64,000 bases of DNA from Pleurocapsa sp. PCC 7319 (lineage in GTDB: Bacteria > Cyanobacteriota > Cyanobacteriia > Cyanobacteriales > Xenococcaceae), in assembly GCF_000332195.1 (NCBI RefSeq), contig NZ_KB235922.1:3073322-3137321 (forward strand). The letters run 5' to 3'. Both the position numbers and the translations under genes were made by a program. Shown here piece by piece: positions 55,401 through 63,492 of the stretch (positions are counted from its first letter, which is position 1; the number at the start of each line of letters is the position of its first letter). A model generated the notes under the pieces. That model was not told where the DNA came from, did no database searches, and was given only the letters and a program-made list of their open reading frames with translations.

Positions 55401-56238
55401 CATTGAGTTACTAGACGATTTATTTAGACGGGCAGCAGAAGTGGAGGAATTAGAAGATAATAATTATATACGCAAGCATTATCTAGCATTAAAAGCCCAA
55501 GGCGTGGAAAATGCCAGTGCCAGAATGTTTTCTAACCCTGCTGGTGATTTTGGTTCATTAGTTAATGACCAAGTAGTTGATAGTAATTGGGAATCTGGCG
55601 ACGAACTTGCTAATACTTGGAAAAATCGCAATGTCTTTAGTTATGGACGCCAAGATAAAGGACAGGCTAGACCAGAGGTATTATCTCAGTTATTACAGAC
55701 TAGCGATCGCATTGTTCAAGAAATTGACTCAGTAGAATATGGCTTAACAGACATCCAAGAATATTACGGCAATACAGGTGGATTAAAACTAGCTGCGGAA
55801 AAACAAAGTGGTAAGGAAGTAGAAGCTTCTTTTGTCGAAAGCTTTTCTAAAGATACTAACCCCCGTAAGCTTAAAGATTTACTTCGCATGGAATATCGTA
55901 CCAAGTTACTTAATCCCAAATGGGCAGAAGCAATGGCAGATCAAGGAAGTGGTGGCGCATATGAAATATCCCAACGGATGACAGCTTTAATCGGTTGGGG
56001 TGGTACAGCTAGTTTTAAAGATGATTGGGTATACGATCAAGCTGTTGATACCTATGCTTTAGATGCAGAAATGGCACAGAAGTTAAGGGATGCTAATCCT
56101 GAAGCCTTTCGTAATATTGTCGGACGGGCGATCGAGGCTAATGGACGAGGTTTTTGGAATGCCGATGAAGAGAAGTTAGAGAAATTAAGAGAGTTATATG
56201 AATCTACAGAAGATGAATTGGAAGGAGTTACTGTTTAA
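52480..56238 (+). CDS. cobN: Cobaltochelatase CobN-type / ChlH-like large subunit
   Basis: 1252 residues, soluble. N-terminal DUF3479-type BchH/CobN domain (RIVLIAGFESFNANLYRQAA), then the long CobN/Mg-chelatase body: HFGMHGTVEWLPGSPLGN, a conserved metal-site block, IYAANNPSESILAKRRGYG, HALDPYRMPSPAAFERA, and the C-terminal LIGWGGTASFKDDWVYDQA. ChlH of chlorophyll synthesis is usually some 80 residues longer with a different start, so the cobalamin-pathway paralogue is favoured. It would insert cobalt into a hydrogenobyrinate-type ring with ATPase partners elsewhere. Three short palindromes are inserted in frame (53155, 53966, 54896), adding ANGCSPSQCDMPLP, TPLVKGGQGGS and SRGERLSPN without breaking the frame. 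Confidence 0.88.
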   Translation: MKRIVLIAGFESFNANLYRQAAEMATSRCGELEVIVFSDRDITANPNQVETALQSADVFFGSLIFDYDQVIWLRSRVKDIPIRLVFESALELMSLTQLGKFVIGDQPKGMPKPVKFILSKFSNSREEDKLAGYLSFLKTGPKLLKYIPAKKVQDLRNWLIIYGYWNAGGTENVASMCWTLAEKYLGLTVGEIPQPIETPNMGLLHPEYQGYFTSPQDYLEWYITRVGANGCSPSQCDMPLPVIGILLYRKHVITKQPYIPQLIKHFEQEGLIPLPLFINGVEGHVVVRDWLTTTYEQEQRQQGNKEILSLSDDAVKVDAIVSTIGFPLVGGPAGSMEAGRQVEVAKRILTAKNIPYIVAAPLLIQDIHSWTRQGIGGLQSVVLYSLPELDGAIDTVPLGGLVGEDIYLVPERLHRLTGRVKNWISLRHKPTPNRKIAVILYGFPPGYGATGTAALLNVPKSLLNLLHALKAEGYDVGELPEDGEEIIKQVKEADESTPLVKGGQGGSINVRTLEKWLGYLQTTRVEKQWKSLKGTGIKTYGDEFHIGGIKLGNVWIGVQPPLGIAGDPMRLMFEKDLTPHPQYTAFYKWLQNEYQADAVVHFGMHGTVEWLPGSPLGNTGYSWSDILLGDIPNLYIYAANNPSESILAKRRGYGVLISHNVPPYGRAGLYKELIALRELIGEYREDTEKNSALRDIICQKIVDAGLEKDCKFEEGLKQGIAFTVENSKLFSKNVINQYFVQVYEYLQVLEQRLFSSGLHILGNAPNEEQLKSYLEAYFDGELSEDAIDSVISGREDVSISYKDEQSRGERLSPNLEEATKIRDLLTQNTDEMTNLLRGLNGEYIPPAPGGDLLRDGSGVLPTGRNIHALDPYRMPSPAAFERAREIAKKIIAQNLEEKGTYPETVAVMLWGLDSIKTKGESLGILLELVGAEPVKEGTGRIVRYELKPIDDVGHPRIDVLANLSGIFRDTFVNIIELLDDLFRRAAEVEELEDNNYIRKHYLALKAQGVENASARMFSNPAGDFGSLVNDQVVDSNWESGDELANTWKNRNVFSYGRQDKGQARPEVLSQLLQTSDRIVQEIDSVEYGLTDIQEYYGNTGGLKLAAEKQSGKEVEASFVESFSKDTNPRKLKDLLRMEYRTKLLNPKWAEAMADQGSGGAYEISQRMTALIGWGGTASFKDDWVYDQAVDTYALDAEMAQKLRDANPEAFRNIVGRAIEANGRGFWNADEEKLEKLRELYESTEDELEGVTV
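53155..53200. repeat. In-frame palindromic insert 1 in cobN
   Basis: GTAGGGGCGAACGGCTGTTC begins it and CCCCTAC ends it, so the termini are inverted. It interrupts the family alignment between LEWYITR and VIGILLYRKHV. Confidence 0.8.
53966..54000. repeat. In-frame palindromic insert 2 in cobN
   Basis: CCCCCCTTGTTAAGGGGGG followed by a second GGGGGG block, a common cyanobacterial dispersed repeat, read as TPLVKGGQGGS. Confidence 0.75.
54896..54918. repeat. In-frame palindromic insert 3 in cobN
   Basis: GTAGGGGCGAAAGGCTTTCG with CCT, read as SRGERLSPN. The same peptide core GERLSP occurs in the glucosidase at 62880-62904. Confidence 0.8.
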
Positions 56239-56254
56239 TTGACAATGGACATCT

Positions 56255-56539
56255 TTAGGAAATTCTGCGAGGGCGAAAAGTACAATGATCGCCGATGAAG
56301 AAAAATTTACCATTATCTATAAAAAAGGTAGCTTCAAAACCAAGATAAGAATAAAATCTAAATAATTGTTTTGCTTCAGGCGATTGCGCTCCGCGCACCA
56401 GCAAAGCTGATCGCTTTTTAAATTTATAAAGAGTTCCTTTCTGTTGAAGCCATTCTATAATTTCGGTGTCTGATTGACCTATAAATTTTTCTTCAATAGC
56501 AAATACTTGTGAAATAAGATCTATTACGTGAAAAGTCAT
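56255..56539 (-). CDS. Small protein of unknown function
   Basis: 94 residues (FIGQSDTEIIEWLQQKGTLY, FRFYSYLGFEATFFIDNGKF). RGAQSPEA in the middle is encoded by a GC-rich dispersed repeat (GCGATTGCGCTCCGCGCACC, about 56379-56400), again without breaking the frame. Convergent with cobN. No family recognised. Confidence 0.5.
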   Translation of the reverse strand: MTFHVIDLISQVFAIEEKFIGQSDTEIIEWLQQKGTLYKFKKRSALLVRGAQSPEAKQLFRFYSYLGFEATFFIDNGKFFFIGDHCTFRPRRIS

Positions 56540-56633
56540 GTCTGCATAAGATTAATTTGAAATTGCGTTCTTGCTACATATAAATAAAAATCTATGCTTT
56601 AATTGTAATTAAAAAGATACAAAAAGCAGTGCG

Positions 56634-57191
56634 ATGAAAAATCGTAGATTAACGCCTCAACAAAAAAAGAAATATAGATATGACAAAGACTATGTTTTGA
56701 ATGTTGAATATCCTCATAGTTTTAGAAAAAGTTGGAAAGATGGGATGCGAGAGAAAAACAGGCATTATCGTCGAAAAGTAAAACAAAAATTCATTGACAT
56801 AGATAGTTGTGAAGATGCTGTTAAATCTATTCGCCGAAAAAAATGTAAGAAATTATCATGGGATATTATAACTGTAAGAGAAAGAGTCCAGACTCAATTA
56901 GACCAAAGACAAATCAGACAAGCATGGAGCTATTTTAAACAACCATATAACTCAAGATTTCATCGTCAAGATTTTGTCCGTTTTCTTTCATTATTAATAG
57001 AAAGTAAATCCATACAAGCTCAAAGAGCAGCTTGGGAAATAAGAGATTGGCTTTATCCATCTTCAACTGATTTTTATTATCGATGGAATAGTTTGCACCA
57101 TAAATGGCTTCGGGAATTTTTCAAAGATGAACCAGAATGGGAATTACGTTTAAAAAAATGGATTAATTCAATGCTGCATGCTAGAAAATAA
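56634..57191 (+). CDS. Basic protein of unknown function
   Basis: 185 residues, strongly basic at the N-terminus (RRLTPQQKKKYRYDKDY) and rich in Arg, Lys, Trp and Tyr throughout, no membrane segment. AAAAAGCAGTGCG before the ATG is not a clear ribosome site. Nucleic-acid binding is conceivable from charge only. No family recognised. Confidence 0.55.
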   Translation: MKNRRLTPQQKKKYRYDKDYVLNVEYPHSFRKSWKDGMREKNRHYRRKVKQKFIDIDSCEDAVKSIRRKKCKKLSWDIITVRERVQTQLDQRQIRQAWSYFKQPYNSRFHRQDFVRFLSLLIESKSIQAQRAAWEIRDWLYPSSTDFYYRWNSLHHKWLREFFKDEPEWELRLKKWINSMLHARK

Positions 57192-57340
57192 TTAAACGAT
57201 TTTATTGAATTTCAGCTTGACACAAGCGATCTCACTATTTGAAATCGATTATTTTGACTTGCGATTGTGCTCCCTTCGGGTTCAGCACTATATGCGGACA
57301 AGTCCTTTGTTACGAAAGTTGCTCATTACTCATTACTTAC

Positions 57341-57385
57341 GAGCAATCAAATAAACTTGTCTTAATGCAACTTTGTACGACTATA
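57341..57385 (+). repeat. 45-bp dispersed repeat, copy 2
   Basis: Partner of 8633-8677. Lies 44 bases before hairpin element copy 3. The other sequence in 57192-57340 includes a short GC-rich dispersed repeat (GTGCTCCCTTCGGGTTCAGC) and no gene. Confidence 0.6.
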
Positions 57386-57429
57386 TCAGTAGTGGGGGAC
57401 TTTAGTTCTAGGCAAATATACTCAACTAA

Positions 57430-57511
57430 TCAACGAAAGTTAGATGATCGCTATCTCTTTGGTTGAGAGGGGATTCGAGACGTTTTTCAGATGTTTTTCA
57501 GATGTTGAATT
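57430..57511 (+). promoter_or_regulatory. Hairpin plus double CAGATG leader element, copy 3
   Basis: TCAACGAAAG (57430-57439) and CTTTGGTTGA (57457-57466) with one mismatch, loop of 17 nt, then ATTCGAGACGTTTTTCAGAT and a second CAGATG eleven bases on. It ends 88 bases before the VOC gene, the same spacing as copy 1 before its truncated paralogue. Confidence 0.6.
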
Positions 57512-57554
57512 TCTATGATTAATTCAAAAGAATTGAATTAAGGAGAAATCAATT

Positions 57555-58157
57555 ATGAAATCTACAGTTGCAATTATTACTACTTTGTTAGTTACAACTT
57601 TCGGTTTTAACAGTGTTGCCACAGCGAATGAGAGCTTGATTAATACTATAGATCAACAGAACCAGCAAGAAATCCTGAAAGTTCAAAACGTTGGGAATGA
57701 AGCGGACGTCATTGCAGATGTTAGTATTATAGACACAATTCAAGCAACTATTGGAACAGACTCAATTACCATTAGCGTGACTAACTATGACGAGACAGTG
57801 CAATGGTATCAAGAGAATTTTAACGCAACCATAGAGGAAGAATGGACATTTCCCGAACTTCCAAACATCATGCTAGCGAATCTTAATGTGTACGGATTAA
57901 ACGTGAATATAGTGGGTAACAATGCATATTCTACTGGTACATCTCAGGTTGCAGATGTAAATGATTATTTAGGAACTATGGACTATGCTGGTCTAATTAG
58001 TTTTCAAGTCGATGATGTAGATGCAGTGATAAATGAATTAGCAGCACAAGGTGTTTCTGCTTTGATAGAAGTCGCAGACTACGCTGCTGTAGGTCGAAGG
58101 GTCGCTTTTATTCAAGATAACAATGGAAATTTAATTGAGTTTTCCCAGTCACTCTAG
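57555..58157 (+). CDS. Exported VOC-fold (glyoxalase/bleomycin-resistance-like) protein
   Basis: 200 residues. The signal peptide (MKSTVAIITTLLVTTFGFNS, cleaved near ATANE) is followed by a single VOC domain: ITISVTNYDETVQWYQENF as first beta-alpha unit and SFQVDDVDAVINELAAQGV, then RRVAFIQDNNGNLIEFSQ with the metal-type Glu near the end. VOC proteins are usually cytoplasmic, so an exported one is unusual. AGGAGA lies eight bases before the ATG. A truncated copy of its first 37 codons with the same upstream region is at 8703. Confidence 0.8.
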   Translation: MKSTVAIITTLLVTTFGFNSVATANESLINTIDQQNQQEILKVQNVGNEADVIADVSIIDTIQATIGTDSITISVTNYDETVQWYQENFNATIEEEWTFPELPNIMLANLNVYGLNVNIVGNNAYSTGTSQVADVNDYLGTMDYAGLISFQVDDVDAVINELAAQGVSALIEVADYAAVGRRVAFIQDNNGNLIEFSQSL

Positions 58158-58288
58158 CAATCACTATAGACTCAGTTTATTTTATAGTGTTGCCTTAGTA
58201 TGAAGTTATTGCGTAGTGTTGTGCTACTACTAAAAGACTTTAGTCCTAAATAAATAAAAAATTATTAACAGAGATTTTAGATCAGAAA

Positions 58289-58765
58289 ATGAAACTTTTT
58301 AAAAAAAGTACGTCTTCAAATTCAAAGAAATCAAACAATAAATTAGGCTTGATCGCTTGTATAACTATATTAGGTTTTTTATTAACACCAATAGGGATTT
58401 GCAAGTGTCTTGCCTTCAGCGAAATTGAAGATATTAATACTCCAATCTCATTTCAACCTCCACCAGAAGAAAAACAACCAGAATTTTCAGAGGGAGCAGG
58501 TTCGCGCGGCGAATCTTCGCATCACGATGAAATGTGTTCTCAAGACCTTTATCTATCTCAACAACAAAAGACTAATGCCGATCGCCTTTATCAAACTGCT
58601 GATGTAGCCGAAAACCCTACTTTTTGGTTTGATTTACCTAAGACATCAGCACAGCAAATAATTTTAAGTACTAACGAAGAAGATATTAATCCTAATTGGC
58701 AACAGTTGATTAATTTAACAGATAGTACAACTTTTTTATGTTTGGAGAGCGATATTATTCATTAA
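58289..58765 (+). CDS. Truncated DUF928 protein
   Basis: 158 residues, similar from end to end to the first 60% of the DUF928 protein at 33405: MKLFKK start, signal segment (LGLIACITILGFLLTPIGI), FQPPPEEKQPE, NPTFWFDLPKTSAQQIILS and NWQQLINLTDSTTFLCLES, then an early stop where the family continues with a C-terminal third. It could still be exported. Abuts the convergent hisC end by one base, so the lost 3' part may have been cut when the regions joined. Confidence 0.7.
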   Translation: MKLFKKSTSSNSKKSNNKLGLIACITILGFLLTPIGICKCLAFSEIEDINTPISFQPPPEEKQPEFSEGAGSRGESSHHDEMCSQDLYLSQQQKTNADRLYQTADVAENPTFWFDLPKTSAQQIILSTNEEDINPNWQQLINLTDSTTFLCLESDIIH

Positions 58766-58766
58766 T

Positions 58767-59822
58767 TTAGCTAATTACCTTAATTTGCAAGGCTTTTAGT
58801 AAAGTTTGGTTTTGTTGCTCAGTACCAACGGTGATACGTAGTTTGTCGTCTAATCCAGGCTGTTTAAAGTAGCGAACTAAAATACCTTGTGCTTTTAATT
58901 GCAGATATAATTGTTCGGCATTACCTTCTGGGGGAGTGGCTAAGACAAAATTTCCGTGGGAGTTGAGAACGGTAAAGTCTAAGCTTTGAAGATTACTAGT
59001 TAATTTTGCTCTAGACTTTTTTATTTTTGCTGCACATTCATTTTTGTAAGCTTGATCTCTAATTGCTGCTGCACCTACTAAGGTGGCGATCGCATCAATG
59101 TTGTAGCTATCTTTAACTTTGAACAAACCAGATAATAATTGGGGATTGGCGATCCCAAATCCCATGCGCAAGCCTGCCAAGGAATAACCTTTAGATAAAG
59201 TTCTGAGGATAATAACGTTCTCAAATTCTTTGACTAAAGATAATGCTGAATATTCGGCAAAATCAACATAAGCTTCATCGATAACTAATATTCCCGAGAT
59301 TCTCTGTGCCAATTCCCGTAAATCATCAAGAGGTACTATATGACCAGAAGGACTATTTGGAGAGGCAATAAAAGTCACTGCACCTTTAGCGGCAACCAGT
59401 TCGTCTATTGGTAACTGAAAACTTTGATCATAATTGATAGCGATCGCCTTAGCTGGTTGTAAAGCAGCCAATGTCTTATAGAGTACATAAGTTGGCATCG
59501 GATAAACTACAGGGCGATCGCTTCCTTCCGCACAGGCTCTAATGATCACATTGAGTAGTTCATCACTCCCATTACTCACAATAATCCAATCGGCAGGAAT
59601 TCCTAGAACTTCACTAACAGCTAAACAAAAGTCCATAGCGTAAGGATCGGGGTAGCGTCGCAGCCATTCGCTATCAATAGTACGCAATACTTTTATGGCA
59701 TCTGGAGAAGGTGGATAAGGATTTTCATTAGTGTTAAGTTTGATGATTTTTGTTCCTGGTTTGGGTTGTTCTCCAGGAATGTAGCCAGTTGTGGCATCAA
59801 CAGCAGCACGAAAGTAACTCAT
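58767..59822 (-). CDS. hisC: Histidinol-phosphate aminotransferase
   Basis: 351-residue PLP enzyme of histidine synthesis, converting imidazole-acetol phosphate and glutamate to histidinol phosphate. Features: LNTNENPYPPSP near the start, SNGSDELL cofactor loop, SPNSPSG, VIDEAYVDF, and the PLP lysine in TLSKGYSLAGLR (Lys211). C-terminal RYFKQPGLDDKLRITVGT is typical. Stands alone, as his genes generally do in cyanobacteria. Confidence 0.95.
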   Translation of the reverse strand: MSYFRAAVDATTGYIPGEQPKPGTKIIKLNTNENPYPPSPDAIKVLRTIDSEWLRRYPDPYAMDFCLAVSEVLGIPADWIIVSNGSDELLNVIIRACAEGSDRPVVYPMPTYVLYKTLAALQPAKAIAINYDQSFQLPIDELVAAKGAVTFIASPNSPSGHIVPLDDLRELAQRISGILVIDEAYVDFAEYSALSLVKEFENVIILRTLSKGYSLAGLRMGFGIANPQLLSGLFKVKDSYNIDAIATLVGAAAIRDQAYKNECAAKIKKSRAKLTSNLQSLDFTVLNSHGNFVLATPPEGNAEQLYLQLKAQGILVRYFKQPGLDDKLRITVGTEQQNQTLLKALQIKVIS

Positions 59823-59856
59823 GTTTTATTTATTTCAGTCATTGTAAGTAAAGATT

Positions 59857-60213
59857 TTATTGTGTTACATTCAGACCATAAAGTTTTAGAAAAGATAATT
59901 TATCCCAATATCCTCTTTGAAATACTATTTTTTCATCTACTATGTGAAAAAAACCACAGCCTCTTAAGCCTAAAGGATCGCGCCATTCCAGAATTGCCCA
60001 CTCACCATCTTCAAAAATATTCTCGATGATACAAATCATGTTGGCTGTAGCAAATTCTTTCTCAAACATCTTGCGTATAGCATCCCGTCCTTCCACTGGA
60101 CTATTTGCTACTTGATGATTAATAGCTGTCTCACTATAAAAATTTGCCAAACCTTCAACGTCAGCCTGATTGAATGCCTCTACAAATTCTTTGATTAATT
60201 CTTTCGGTCGCAT
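59857..60213 (-). CDS. SnoaL/NTF2-like protein
   Basis: 118 residues with the NTF2-like cone fold pattern: KEFVEAFNQADVEGLANFYS at the start, VEGRDAIRKMFEKEF, and EDGEWAILEWRD. No catalytic assignment possible; family members are small-molecule isomerases, cyclases or binding proteins. It has a GGAGAT sequence before its ATG (60213). Thirty-four bases upstream of hisC on the same strand. Confidence 0.75.
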   Translation of the reverse strand: MRPKELIKEFVEAFNQADVEGLANFYSETAINHQVANSPVEGRDAIRKMFEKEFATANMICIIENIFEDGEWAILEWRDPLGLRGCGFFHIVDEKIVFQRGYWDKLSFLKLYGLNVTQ

Positions 60214-60342
60214 AATTCAAAACATCTCCTGATATTAATTATTTTTTTTAAAAAGTTTAGGTTAGGTAAGTATCTCAGATTTTAAATATCAAACTGCGAG
60301 TGAAAAAGTTAATTTCTAGCTCACATTAAAAGAGTTATTAAA

Positions 60343-60720
60343 TTAATCCTTCACTTCAAAATAATCTTCTCGTAACTTAGCTTGTCCATCTTCTTGTAAT
60401 ACCCACAATTCCTTATGAATAATACCTTTGGCTTTATTCATTCTCCAGCCAGAAGTTAGTATGGCACTTGTTTCATCAACCACCTCTATTTTTGGTTCTA
60501 GATATTCAACATCAGAAAAACCGTCATCGATAATCTTTTGCCAAAAACTTTTAATATTTTCAGTTCCAACAAAAGTACCAAATGGCTTTGCTTCCATAAT
60601 TGCAGTTGCTTCATATTGGGCTGCACAACCAACTGCATTTCCTGAATTAAAAGCAGATTTCCATTGTGTACTTGCTTTATTTACTGCGTCTAAGAGGGCT
60701 TCTTTTTGTTCTTCTTTCAT
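60343..60720 (-). CDS. SnoaL/DUF4440-like NTF2-fold protein
   Basis: 125 residues from the ATG at 60720; an upstream TTG would add four residues. ASTQWKSAFNSGNAVGCAAQYE and FVGTENIKSFWQKIIDDGF match the helix-helix-strand start of the NTF2-like family, and WVLQEDGQAKLREDYFEVK its end. Second such gene in a row; the two share the fold, but obvious sequence identity is low. Role unknown. Confidence 0.7.
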   Translation of the reverse strand: MKEEQKEALLDAVNKASTQWKSAFNSGNAVGCAAQYEATAIMEAKPFGTFVGTENIKSFWQKIIDDGFSDVEYLEPKIEVVDETSAILTSGWRMNKAKGIIHKELWVLQEDGQAKLREDYFEVKD

Positions 60721-60763
60721 AAATTCACTCAAGTTTTAAGATTCGGACTTATATCAGATAAAG

Positions 60764-63457
60764 TTACTGTTTCTTTTGAATATACTCGCCACTTTGTTGA
60801 ATCAACTTGGCGACCAGACCTGTCCATCCTGTTTGATGATTTGCGCCAATTCCAGCACCATTATCACCATGGAAATATTCATGGAAGAGGATTAAATTTT
60901 GCCAGTGCGGATCATTTTGAAATTGATCGATGCCGCCATATAAAGGTCGTTTTTGCTCGCTATCTTTCAGGAAAATACGTGTTAGCCGAGAAGAAATTTC
61001 TTGAGAAACTTCCCACAAATTCATTAAGTTACCCGAACCTGTAGGGCATTCAACTTTAAAATCATCCCCCAGATAGTGATGAAACTTTTGTAGAGATTCA
61101 ATTAATAAGTAATTGACTGGCATCCATACGGGACCTCGCCAGTTAGAATTGCCGCCAAATAAACCACTACTAGATTCGGCTGGTTCGTAACTGACTTTAT
61201 TCTCATCTCCATTGACATAAAAAGTATAGGGGTTTTCTTTATGGAAACGAGACAAAGCACGAATGCCATAATCACCAAAGAATTCGTCTTCATCGAGAAG
61301 TTTTTCCAAGATGCGACGTAACTTATCTTCTGGTTCATATCTGTCTAAAGTTGCATAACAAAGAGCTAGCATTCTTCTGGCACCTAGCCCTTTGGTTTCC
61401 ATACAGGCAACATTTTTCTTTAAATCTGTACGATTGCTAATAAACCACTCCAAACGCTGTTTAAAGCCTGAGAGCTGATTAATAACTTCTGGTTCAAGGG
61501 TCGTGACAGCAAACAAGGGAATTAAACCTACCATCGATCGCACTTTTAATCTGACTCTCTTGCCATTAGGCAGATGGAGTACATCATAAAAGAAACCATC
61601 CTCATCATCCCAAAGCTGAGTTTTATCACCACCGATATGTACCATGGCATCGGCAATATACAGGAAATGCTCGAAGAATTTGGTTGCCATGTCTTCGTAA
61701 ACAGGGTTTTCTAATGCCAACTCCAAAGCAATTGTCAGCATATTGAGGGAGTACATTGCCATCCAGCTAGTACCATCTGCCTGTTCGATAAAACCTCCTG
61801 TGGGTAAAGGGGCACTGCGATCAAATACGCCGATATTATCTAATCCCAAGAAGCCGCCTTCAAAGATGTTATTTCCTTCTGCATCTTTGCGATTTACCCA
61901 CCAAGTAAAATTCAGTAAAAGCTTCTGAAATACTCTTTCTAAAAACTGGCGATCGCCTTTGCCTTTCCTTTTTTCCTCAATCTTGTATACTCGCCAAGTT
62001 GCCCAAGCATGGACAGGAGGGTTAACATCCCCAAATGCCCATTCATAGGCGGGAATTTGTCCATTGGGGTGCATATACCATTCCCGGGTCATGATATCCA
62101 ACTGATATTTAGCATAATCAGGATCGATTAGGGCAATAGGTAAACAGTGAAAAGCTAAATCCCAAGCAGCATACCAAGGGTATTCCCATTTATCTGGCAT
62201 AGAGATAATATCTTCATTATCTAAATGCTTCCATTGATGATTGCGTCCCTTTTTCCTTTCTGGTGGAGGTGCGGGTTGAGTGGGATCGCCTTCCAGCCAA
62301 CGTTCGATGTCGAATTTATAATATTGTTTTGTCCACAGCATCCCAGCAAAAGCTTGCCTCTGGATATTAATTAAATCTTCGTTTAAAGCTTGCTTGTTTA
62401 TTTGCTGATAAAATTCATCAGCCTCCCCTAAACGGGTTCTGAAAATATCATCAAATTCATCAGCTAAAGGTTCAGTTAAATTTGACTTATCACTCAGTCG
62501 TAATTTAATTACTTTGGTTTCTCCTGGTGGAATAGTTAATTGATAGTGCGGCGAAAATTTCGTGCCAATTTTATGGGGATTAACTGCCTCTTTTTGTTCG
62601 TTAACTACAAAATTATTAATGCCATCTTTGGCATATTTAGCACCATTGTCGTAATTAAATATCTTTTGATAATTAGTTTCGTTTTCGGTAAATAATAATT
62701 CGGGCTGACCTTCACAATATAACCAGCGATCGCCTTGTTCTGGATGATTGGTTTCGATTACGGTATGTTGTAGGGGCTGATCGAGAACAGACCCTACAGA
62801 AATTTTGGGTTTAACTGTATCTTTGTCCCAAGACCAGGTATTACGAAACCATAAAGTAGGTAGTAAATGTAATGATTGGGTGGGCGAAAGCCTTTCGCCC
62901 TTACAGCGATTAGTAATAGTAATTTTGATTAAAATATCTTCTGGTGTATCTTTGGCATATTCAACCAAAACATCGTAGTAATTATTATTTTCAAAAGCTC
63001 CTGTATCCAATAATTCATATTCCATTCCTCCCCGACCTCGTTGCCGATTTTCTGCTTCTAAATCAGCGTAGGGAAATTCTGTCTGAGGATATTTATATAA
63101 TCCCTTCATATAAGAATGAGTCGGAGTACTATCAAGATAAAAATAATAATCTTTGACATCTTCTCCATGATTGCCTTGAGAGCCAGTTAATCCATAGATA
63201 CGCTCTTTTAATATCGAGTCTTTGCCATTCCATAAGGCGATCGCAAAACAGAGTAGTTGCCGATCGTCACTAATACCCAAAATACCATCTTCTCCCCAAC
63301 GATATGCCCGCGATCGCGCTTGGTCGTGAGAAAAGTAATCCCAGGCTTCCCCTGTGGCACTATAATCTTCTCTAACTGTTCCCCACTGCCTTTCACTGAG
63401 ATAAGGTCCCCATTTTTTCCAATCATTTTGTTGTAAACGTTCCGATTCTTTAGTCAT
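60764..63457 (-). CDS. MGH1-like glycoside hydrolase (GH63-type glucosidase)
   Basis: 897 residues, cytoplasmic. Begins [20 protein letters not shown], which with [10 protein letters not shown] marks the bacterial GH63/MGH1-like family. The (alpha/alpha)6 barrel has [30 protein letters not shown], and [16 protein letters not shown]. Such enzymes act on glucosylglycerate, mannosylglycerate or short alpha-glucans, so a role in compatible solutes or glycogen is likely with the debranching-type gene upstream (35-base gap). Two GTAGGG-type palindromes are inserted in frame (62770 and 62880). Confidence 0.9.
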   Translation of the reverse strand: MTKESERLQQNDWKKWGPYLSERQWGTVREDYSATGEAWDYFSHDQARSRAYRWGEDGILGISDDRQLLCFAIALWNGKDSILKERIYGLTGSQGNHGEDVKDYYFYLDSTPTHSYMKGLYKYPQTEFPYADLEAENRQRGRGGMEYELLDTGAFENNNYYDVLVEYAKDTPEDILIKITITNRCKGERLSPTQSLHLLPTLWFRNTWSWDKDTVKPKISVGSVLDQPLQHTVIETNHPEQGDRWLYCEGQPELLFTENETNYQKIFNYDNGAKYAKDGINNFVVNEQKEAVNPHKIGTKFSPHYQLTIPPGETKVIKLRLSDKSNLTEPLADEFDDIFRTRLGEADEFYQQINKQALNEDLINIQRQAFAGMLWTKQYYKFDIERWLEGDPTQPAPPPERKKGRNHQWKHLDNEDIISMPDKWEYPWYAAWDLAFHCLPIALIDPDYAKYQLDIMTREWYMHPNGQIPAYEWAFGDVNPPVHAWATWRVYKIEEKRKGKGDRQFLERVFQKLLLNFTWWVNRKDAEGNNIFEGGFLGLDNIGVFDRSAPLPTGGFIEQADGTSWMAMYSLNMLTIALELALENPVYEDMATKFFEHFLYIADAMVHIGGDKTQLWDDEDGFFYDVLHLPNGKRVRLKVRSMVGLIPLFAVTTLEPEVINQLSGFKQRLEWFISNRTDLKKNVACMETKGLGARRMLALCYATLDRYEPEDKLRRILEKLLDEDEFFGDYGIRALSRFHKENPYTFYVNGDENKVSYEPAESSSGLFGGNSNWRGPVWMPVNYLLIESLQKFHHYLGDDFKVECPTGSGNLMNLWEVSQEISSRLTRIFLKDSEQKRPLYGGIDQFQNDPHWQNLILFHEYFHGDNGAGIGANHQTGWTGLVAKLIQQSGEYIQKKQ
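62770..62797. repeat. In-frame palindromic insert in the glucosidase gene, 1
   Basis: Begins GTAGGG and ends CCCTAC with a short middle, read on the minus strand as [10 protein letters not shown]. Confidence 0.65.
62880..62904. repeat. In-frame palindromic insert in the glucosidase gene, 2
   Basis: GGGCGAAAGCCTTTCGCCC with TTAC, read on the minus strand as CKGERLSPT, the same peptide core as insert 3 of cobN. Confidence 0.75.
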
Positions 63458-63492
63458 GTTTTTGCTAATTGATAATCGTTAATTGTTAATTG

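Noticed and set aside
52480-56238. ChlH (magnesium chelatase H) for chlorophyll
   Set aside because: Length and the N-terminal sequence fit the CobN-type paralogue better; a true chlH is expected elsewhere. The distinction is not absolute without a tree.
57239-57466. 75-residue + strand frame before the VOC gene
   Set aside because: It runs through two dispersed repeats and the hairpin element, so it is accidental.
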